Origin: Streptomyces sp. NBC_00239
GTDB lineage: Bacteria > Actinomycetota > Actinomycetes > Streptomycetales > Streptomycetaceae
NCBI RefSeq assembly: GCF_036194065.1
Contig: NZ_CP108095.1
Coordinates: 7,874,001-7,938,000 of the forward strand
Length of the DNA stretch: 64,000 nt
Reading direction: 5' to 3'
The notes under the pieces are model-generated. The model worked only from the letters and a program-made list of their open reading frames with translations. It was not told where the DNA came from and searched no databases. Each line of letters begins with the position of its first letter. Positions within the stretch are counted from its first letter, which is position 1. Below are positions 58,898 to 64,000 of the stretch, piece by piece. The position numbers and the translations under genes are program-made.

Positions 58898-60469
58898 TCA
58901 GACGCCGTAGGCGACCTTGCCGATGTTGGTCCAGCCGTTGGGGCCGGACGGGTCGCCGCCGTTCCAGGCGTACACGGTGGCGCTGTTGTCGGCCCCCATG
59001 TGGATGTAGTCGGCGTGGGTGTCGCCGGTGAAGTCGACGAACTGGACCTTGGTGTGGTCGGTGGTCACACCGCTCGCGATCCGGCCGGCGACCTGCCAGC
59101 CGCCGCCGACGTCGCCGCCGCGGTTGCGGTAGAGGTCGACCTTGCCGTCGGCGTGGATGACGTGGTAATCGGCCTTGCCGTCGCCATCGTTGTCGGCGAA
59201 GCGGATACGGCTGCGGTCGCTGGTGACGCCGGTGGCGCCCCGGCCGATGCCCTGCCAGCCGGTGCTGCCGGCCGGGTCGCCGCCACGGTTGAGGTAGACG
59301 TCGAAGGCGCCGGCGTCGTTGAAGACGAGGTAGTCGGTGCGGCCGTCGCCGTCCCAGTCGGCGAAGCGGACCTTCCCGGCGTCCGAGGTGACACCGGTGG
59401 CCACCTCGCCGATGCCCTGCCAGCCGCCGCCGATGTCGCCGCCGCGGTTGAGCCAGACGTGCACCGAGCCGTTGGGGTTGATCACGATGTAGTCGAACTT
59501 GCCGTCGCCGTCGAAGTCGGCCAGGCGCACCCGGCTGCGGTCGGTGGTGATCCCGGTCGCGACGCGTCCGAGCGCCTGCCAGCCGCTGCCGCCGGGCACG
59601 TCACCGCCCTTGTTCAGCCAGACGGACACGGCGCCGTTGTCGTCGACGCTGATGTAGTCGGGCTTGCGGTCGCCGTCCCAGTCGGCCCAGCGGATACGGC
59701 CGCTGCCACCGGCCTCGTTCACGGCTGCCGAACGCCGCGAGGTGAACTGGCCGATCCAGTCGGCGAGGTCGTCGGTGCGGACGGAGAGGGCGCCGGTGCG
59801 GGTTTCGGTGGAGGCGGTGCCGAGGCAACCACCCTGCCAGGAGCGGCTGTTGACGCCGACGAGTTCACCGGCCGCGTTGAAGAGCGGGCCGCCGGTGTCG
59901 CCCTTGCAGAGGACGTCGGCGCCCTTGCCGGTGATGGTGAGGGCGGTGGCGTCGGAGGCGTTGAGCGCGAAGGTGCCCGTGTGGAGCTTATCGGGGACCC
60001 ATTCGGTCTTCGTTCGTCCGAAGCCGACCGCGGTGAGGTCGGTGCCGGTCGTGGGTGCGGTGGTGGCGCGCTTGATGCCGGTGATGGCGAAGGCGGGGGT
60101 GGCGAGGCGGGCCATGACGAGGTCGCGGTCGCTGCGCGGGGCGAGTTCGACGATCTCCACGGTCTTGCCGTCGGAGAGCGTGGCGAGTGACTTCAGCGCC
60201 GGCTTGCCGGCGGGGACCGTGGTGCCGGGCGTGTTGGCGAAGCAACTGGCGGCGGTCAGGATCCAGCGGGCGTCGACCAGGGTGCCGGTGCAGGCGCGGG
60301 AGGTGGCCTCGTCGCCGATGGTCAGTTTGGCGACCGACTTGTACGTGTCGGTCGGGGCTTCGGGGCCGGTGAGGGCGAGGGCGGGGGCGGCGGAGATCAG
60401 GCCGGCGGCGACCGCGGTGGCGGAGAGCAGGACGGTCATCCGCGCCGGGCGCAGACGGGGTGCGAGCAT
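58898..60469 (-). CDS. secreted trypsin-like pseudoprotease with FG-GAP repeats
   Basis: 523 residues with a signal peptide (about 33 residues, ending APALA). The S1 peptidase fold runs ~38-250: CTGTLVDARWILTAASCFAN, RSDRDLVMARLATPA and VLCKGDTGGPLFNAAGELVG. The catalytic His of LTAAHC is replaced by Ser (TAASC) and the catalytic Ser of GDSGGP by Thr (GDTGGP); only Asp remains, so it is probably inactive as a protease. FG-GAP repeats (five, with DFDGDGKFDY-type loops) fill ~265-520. ATG 60469 follows AAGGAAG. The upstream gene, a small secreted protein, is 77 bases away. Confidence 0.9.
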   Translation of the reverse strand: MLAPRLRPARMTVLLSATAVAAGLISAAPALALTGPEAPTDTYKSVAKLTIGDEATSRACTGTLVDARWILTAASCFANTPGTTVPAGKPALKSLATLSDGKTVEIVELAPRSDRDLVMARLATPAFAITGIKRATTAPTTGTDLTAVGFGRTKTEWVPDKLHTGTFALNASDATALTITGKGADVLCKGDTGGPLFNAAGELVGVNSRSWQGGCLGTASTETRTGALSVRTDDLADWIGQFTSRRSAAVNEAGGSGRIRWADWDGDRKPDYISVDDNGAVSVWLNKGGDVPGGSGWQALGRVATGITTDRSRVRLADFDGDGKFDYIVINPNGSVHVWLNRGGDIGGGWQGIGEVATGVTSDAGKVRFADWDGDGRTDYLVFNDAGAFDVYLNRGGDPAGSTGWQGIGRGATGVTSDRSRIRFADNDGDGKADYHVIHADGKVDLYRNRGGDVGGGWQVAGRIASGVTTDHTKVQFVDFTGDTHADYIHMGADNSATVYAWNGGDPSGPNGWTNIGKVAYGV

Positions 60470-60546
60470 GGTTCTTCCTTCGGTGAACGGGTGCGCGGGG
60501 AAGTGAACGGGTGCCGTACGGCGGCCGCTTGGGCGCCGTGCGGGTG

Positions 60547-61068
60547 CTACTTGGAGGTGCGGATCTCCATGAGCATGAACTCGCGGCCCTGCTCGTCGGC
60601 GCTCTCGCCGACCGCGGTCCAGGAGTTCTTGTTGACGTCCCACGTCTTCTCTTCCGCGCCGACCTTCATGTCGACCTGGGCGGCGTAGTCGTTGCCCTTG
60701 ACGGCGAAGACCGAGGGGATCTCCAGGGTCAGGTAGCCGGTGGTGCCGGTGACCTTGAAGCAGATCTTCTCCTTGGCGCGGGACCAGACCTCCAGGAGGT
60801 TCGTCGCGCTCGCGCAGTCGGCGAGGAGGATGTGGCCGTCACCGCGCTTGAGGGTGATGTTCTGCTCGGCGAGGATCTTGTCCGCGTTCGGGTAGCCGAA
60901 GTCCTCGATCGCGTACCCGGGACCCTCCTCGGCGATGCCCTTCATCGCGGTGACGTCCGCAGCGCCGCCCTCGGTGGCGCCACCCGCCCCGGCGATCGCC
61001 AGCCACGCCAGCGCGCCGGCGGCCGTGGCCGCGGCCACCGTACGGACGACATTCTTCCGTGCCTTCAT
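60547..61068 (-). CDS. small secreted protein, unknown function
   Basis: 173 residues: signal peptide (about 30-34 residues, TVAAATAAGALAWLAIAGAG), then a mature domain with two cysteines (LLADCASATN and EKICFKVTGTTGYLTLEIPS) that may pair. No family recognised. The start follows GGGGTAGGG. It is the first gene of a probable operon with the pseudoprotease (77 bases between), preceded by the large A+T-rich dyad at 61147-61183. A binding partner of the pseudoprotease is possible. Confidence 0.75.
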   Translation of the reverse strand: MKARKNVVRTVAAATAAGALAWLAIAGAGGATEGGAADVTAMKGIAEEGPGYAIEDFGYPNADKILAEQNITLKRGDGHILLADCASATNLLEVWSRAKEKICFKVTGTTGYLTLEIPSVFAVKGNDYAAQVDMKVGAEEKTWDVNKNSWTAVGESADEQGREFMLMEIRTSK

Positions 61069-61146
61069 CCCTACCCCAGTCTTCAGTTCCGGTTCACTGA
61101 CCGGAAAGCCCCCAACTTCCTCCGGGATCTTAGACCCATGCCTGGA

Positions 61147-61183
61147 GCAGAAATCAAGTCGGAAAAATGAAATTGATTTCTGC
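61147..61183 (-). promoter_or_regulatory. 11-bp-arm dyad upstream of the secreted protein
   Basis: GCAGAAATCAA (61147-61157) and TTGATTTCTGC (61173-61183) are perfectly complementary with a 15-base spacer. It lies 79 bases upstream of the start at 61068, in A+T-rich DNA. Likely a large operator. Confidence 0.6.
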
Positions 61184-61606
61184 ACTTCAGATGTCGTACG
61201 GGTGGGCTTGTGGGCGGCGAAGGGTGCTGGCGGGATTCCGGGATGTGTGACCTGGCTCATGCCTGATGGAGGCGCTGGCCAGGCGATATGTGCAACTCGG
61301 GGAGCTTGTAGGTGATTTGCCTCGGCGGTTCGCGTCTTCGTGAAGCCCGCTCGGGGTGGCTGAATAAACGTCCGTTGATTCCGCATCATCTACCGTCTGG
61401 CCAAAGTCGCCTGTTCGTCGTAGAGTCAGGTTGCGTGCCTGCCTCGTGCAGCCCGCAATGCGTTCCACCACCGGCGATGGGAATGCGTCGTACTCTTTTC
61501 CACCCGGGAATTCGCCCCATCCTTGCGGCGCGCGGCCAATCCGACCGACGCCCGCGATGTCAGGGCCGCTCGCCGGCTTGCCGGCCCGGACCCCGTGAAA
61601 CGGGAC

Positions 61607-61635
61607 GACCTCCCGCGCGTACGGCGCGGGAGGTC
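61607..61635 (-). terminator. hairpin terminator of the MFS gene
   Basis: Perfect 12-bp stem (61607-61618 with 61624-61635) with a 5-base loop, 73 bases after the minus-strand stop at 61709. Confidence 0.7.
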
Positions 61636-61708
61636 TACGGTCTGCCCGGGCGGGCGTTCACCGGGCCGTCAGGACCCGTTGTCGGGGGGTCCCTTGCAAA
61701 GGTCGGCC

Positions 61709-62956
61709 TCAGCCCACCGGAGCCGGGGCCGGCTCCGCGCTCTCGCGGGCGGGTGCCGTGCGGCGCGCCCAGGCGACGGCGGGACCGATCGCGGTGGTGC
61801 CGGCCAGGAAGATCGCGGCCATCGCCAGCCAGCCGAGGGACTCGTCGACCGAGACGAAGAAGGAGACCACGGCCGGCCCGAGCGTGGCCTGAATGACCAC
61901 GTGCAGGTGGAACGCGCCCAGGTACTCACCGCGGTTGGCGTCCGGGGCCAGGCCGAAGCCGAGCCCGAAGCCGCTCGCGGACTGCCACAGCTCGGCCGCC
62001 GTGAAGAGCAGGACCGCGACGACCGCGACCGCCCCGGTCGCCCAGCTGCCGCTCAGCCCGGCCACGGCCAGCGCGGCGCACGCCGCCACGCTCACCAGAC
62101 CGGCCCTGCGGGCCGCCCGTACCGAACCGTCCAGCGTGTCCGCGCCCTTGGCAGCCGCGACCTGGCACAGCACGACCAGGACGGTGTTGACCGCGAGGAT
62201 CAGGGGCACGACACCGCGCGGCAGATCGGTGTTCTCCACGATCCACAGGGGGATGCCGACGAGGAGCACGGCGCTGTGCAGGGCCAGCAGACTGGACGCG
62301 GCGATCACGCTGAGGAACGGCCGGTCCCGGAGCACCTTGAAGCGTCCGCCGCCGGCGTTCGGCCGCGCCTGGGAGGCAGGCAGCCGCAGCACGAGGGCGG
62401 CCGCGAGCAGGAACGTCAGTCCGTTGCCCAGGGGCAGTACCTCCAGCCAGCCGCCGCCCAGCCCGATCAGCCCGGCCGCCGCCAGCGCACCGCCGGAGAA
62501 GCCGACGTTGAAGAGGGAACGCAGGGCCGCCCGGGCGGTGACCCGCTCGGCCTCCGGCACCAAGTCCATGATCAGCGCGCCGAAGGCGGGACCGCAGCCG
62601 AACTCCAGCGCCCCGACCGCGATCACCACCGGGTAGAACGTCCACGCCGAGCCCACCAGCGGGTACAGCGCGTACAGGCCGGCCAGCACGGTCAGCAGCA
62701 CGCCCAGCATCTGCCGGGCCCCGAACCGGTCGGCCACCCGCCCCAGGAGGATGCTGGACACGAACCCGCTGAGGCCGGCCAGTGACAGGCCCAGACCCAC
62801 CACGACCACGGGCAGTTCCGCGACCACGACGAAGTAGACGGCCGAACCGGCCATGAAGAGGCCGCTGCCCAGGCTGTCCACGAAGTGCAGTGCGCCCAGG
62901 GTGCGGGCGGGGCCCCGCAGCGAGGAGAAGTTGCTCTGGATGAAGGATCTCAGCAC
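61709..62956 (-). CDS. major facilitator superfamily transporter
   Basis: 415 residues with about twelve membrane helices. Seen: LHFVDSLGSGLFMAGSAVYF in helix 1, LLGRVADRFGARQMLGVLLT (MFS loop motif), EAERVTARAALRSLFNVGFS and AELWQSASGFGLGFGLAPDA. The profile fits drug-exporter-like MFS proteins of streptomycetes. ATG 62956 is in the promoter-proximal position 86 bases after the stop of an M16 peptidase gene, so both may be co-transcribed. Substrate unknown. Confidence 0.88.
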   Translation of the reverse strand: MLRSFIQSNFSSLRGPARTLGALHFVDSLGSGLFMAGSAVYFVVVAELPVVVVGLGLSLAGLSGFVSSILLGRVADRFGARQMLGVLLTVLAGLYALYPLVGSAWTFYPVVIAVGALEFGCGPAFGALIMDLVPEAERVTARAALRSLFNVGFSGGALAAAGLIGLGGGWLEVLPLGNGLTFLLAAALVLRLPASQARPNAGGGRFKVLRDRPFLSVIAASSLLALHSAVLLVGIPLWIVENTDLPRGVVPLILAVNTVLVVLCQVAAAKGADTLDGSVRAARRAGLVSVAACAALAVAGLSGSWATGAVAVVAVLLFTAAELWQSASGFGLGFGLAPDANRGEYLGAFHLHVVIQATLGPAVVSFFVSVDESLGWLAMAAIFLAGTTAIGPAVAWARRTAPARESAEPAPAPVG

Positions 62957-63042
62957 GGACGTTCCGATCGTCGGGTGCGGTCAGGGGGGAGGGGAGGGAC
63001 GGGCCGGCGGTCAGGGGCGGGCAGTGAGGCGGGCCAGGCGGG

Positions 63043-63999
63043 TCAGGGGCGTACGGGCGGGAGGCCGTCCGGCGCGCCGGGCGTCACCACGACTCCCGTC
63101 AGGCCGGGCTCCTGGAGGTACGTACGGGCCGCGCGCGCGACGTCGGCGGGGGAGAGGGCGCGTACCCGGGGCTCGTAGCCGCCCAGCCACCGCGCCGGCA
63201 GGCCGCTCGCCAGGGTCCCGGCGAACACCGAGGCCAGCCCCGAACGCGACGAGCAGGACATCGCCATCGAGCCCACCGCGAAGTTCTGCGCACTGAGCAG
63301 CTCCCGCGGCGCGAACGCCCCGGCGGCCAGCCGCTCCAGCTCCTCGTCGATCAGTACGAGGGCCCGCGCGGCGCCGTCGGTGCGGACATCGGCCTCCAGC
63401 GTGAAGGCAGCCGTGCTGCCCAACGGGTCGAGCACCGCGCGCGGCGCGTACGAGAGCCCCTCGCGCTCGCGCAGCACCAGCGTCAGCCGGCTGCCGAACC
63501 AGCCGCCGAGCATCAGCACGGCCAGCTGCAGCGCCGGATAGTCCGCGTGCGTACGGCCCGGCACCTGTCCGCCCAGCCGGATCAGCGCCTGCGGGGCGCC
63601 CGGGGCGAGCACGGTCGCCGCGCCGCCGCCCGGCCGATCCGCCGGCGGGTACGCCGTGCGCGGCGCGCGGGCGGACGGCCGCGGCAGCAACGGGGCGGCC
63701 GCCGCGAGGAGTTCCTCCACGGGGCCGCGGCCCACGACCACGCCGCGCCGGGCCGACGCCGGGGCACTGCCCAGCAGCGCCGCCAGCCGCTCGCCCGTCA
63801 CCTCTCCCGCGTCCGCCGCGGTGGCGGTACGGCCGTAGGGGTGGGTCCCGTACACGGCGGAGAGGAAGCCGGTCCGGGCGACGACCGCCGGCAGGGCCGC
63901 GGTCGCGGCGGCCCGGTCCCGTACGGTGCCCGCGGCCCGCGCCACGCGCTCGTCCCCGAAGAGGTCCGGTGCCTCCAGCGCGGCGCCGACCGACGTGCA
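63043..63999 (-). CDS. M16-family metallopeptidase-like protein, C-terminal part
   Basis: The frame is open to the right edge, so the N-terminal half (where the HxxEH zinc site would be) is outside the window; about 318 residues are visible. Seen: VYGTHPYGRTATAADAGEVT, VVVGRGPVEELLAAAAPLLP, LMLGGWFGSRLTLVLREREG and LSYAPRAVLDPLGSTAAFTL, which is the C-terminal M16 domain carrying the R/Y substrate-binding pair. Whether it is an active subunit or an inactive partner cannot be told here. Confidence 0.85.
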   Translation of the reverse strand, partial: CTSVGAALEAPDLFGDERVARAAGTVRDRAAATAALPAVVARTGFLSAVYGTHPYGRTATAADAGEVTGERLAALLGSAPASARRGVVVGRGPVEELLAAAAPLLPRPSARAPRTAYPPADRPGGGAATVLAPGAPQALIRLGGQVPGRTHADYPALQLAVLMLGGWFGSRLTLVLREREGLSYAPRAVLDPLGSTAAFTLEADVRTDGAARALVLIDEELERLAAGAFAPRELLSAQNFAVGSMAMSCSSRSGLASVFAGTLASGLPARWLGGYEPRVRALSPADVARAARTYLQEPGLTGVVVTPGAPDGLPPVRP

Positions 64000-64000
64000 C

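Larger units (their letters stand above)
61069..61708. other. 640-base gene-free region, locally A+T-rich
   Basis: No supported gene. Base composition is clearly lower in G+C than the flanks, especially 61080-61500. It holds the dyad 61147-61183 and, at 61607-61635, the terminator of the MFS gene. Confidence 0.5.

Noticed and set aside
61187..61896. Frames in the A+T-rich region
   Set aside because: No ribosome site, no protein-like pattern; they span the MFS 3' end.
1..64000. tRNA, rRNA, CRISPR array, IS element or prophage
   Set aside because: Read for all; no cloverleaf, repeat-spacer array, transposase or phage gene found.

Overview
The window is very GC-rich with codon use typical of Streptomyces. 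It carries several Streptomyces-like marks: a 2-methylisoborneol (earthy odorant) gene pair, GTG and TTG starts, ATGA/GTGA stop-start overlaps, leaderless genes, a SpoIIE-type phosphatase and a regulator with a single TTA codon. It looks like ordinary chromosome rich in accessory, secreted and regulatory genes. I see no rRNA, tRNA, CRISPR array, insertion sequence or phage genes. The first gene (RHS protein, left edge) and the last gene (M16 peptidase, right edge) are cut by the window.

Layout. 0-5 kb: the end of an RHS polymorphic toxin, a probable immunity gene, a 20-bp-stem terminator and a membrane acyltransferase. 5-8 kb: a SMI1/KNR4-domain protein and an Rnl2-type RNA ligase. 8-12.2 kb: a CE1758/CE1759-type flavin monooxygenase and FMN reductase pair, a drug/metabolite exporter and an ArsR regulator. 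12.3-18.3 kb: a TTA-containing AraC regulator, a small secreted I36-like protein, a HEAT-repeat protein with a MerR-HEAT regulator under a MerR-type promoter, a cupin-zinc ribbon protein, a VOC protein and a PucR regulator. 18.4-29 kb: a secreted lipase, two tandem MuiA/DUF4139 proteins, a TIGR04222-like membrane protein, a secreted S33 peptidase, a four-EF-hand protein and a thioredoxin-reductase-like flavoprotein with an incomplete CxxC. 29-38 kb: a TIGR03086 protein, a two-gene PaoABC-like molybdenum hydroxylase with fused 2Fe-2S and Mo subunits, a MocR regulator, a beta-lactamase-fold hydrolase with an M29 aminopeptidase, and an SDR. 38-49 kb: a multidomain SpoIIE phosphatase, the 2-MIB methyltransferase and synthase, a decayed PP2C gene, a DJ-1/PfpI protein, a phospholipase D, a hemerythrin, an anti-sigma-type ATPase and DUF3040 and DUF1992 proteins. 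49-55 kb: an autoregulated-looking ArsR-MFS operon, then a sulfur-acquisition locus. 55-64 kb: an NQO-type reductase divergent from an XRE/MmyB regulator, a secreted SGNH hydrolase and a trypsin-like pseudoprotease that share FG-GAP repeat arrays, a small secreted protein, an MFS transporter and the M16 peptidase.

How genes work together. The most coherent regulatory unit is the sulfur locus at 51.5-55.2 kb. A DszC/SfnB-like monooxygenase, an Rrf2 repressor without Fe-S cysteines, a 33-residue cysteine-type leader peptide and a sulfonate-type binding lipoprotein all lie on the minus strand. Two 21-bp palindromes sharing 16 of 21 bases precede the monooxygenase and the leader peptide, so I infer a compact Rrf2 regulon. 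The second clear unit is the HEAT/MerR pair, with a near-perfect 21-bp dyad in a 19-bp promoter spacer. The third is the ArsR-MFS operon, with a 9-bp-arm dyad over a leaderless promoter. Most convergent gene pairs are separated by long GC-rich hairpins.
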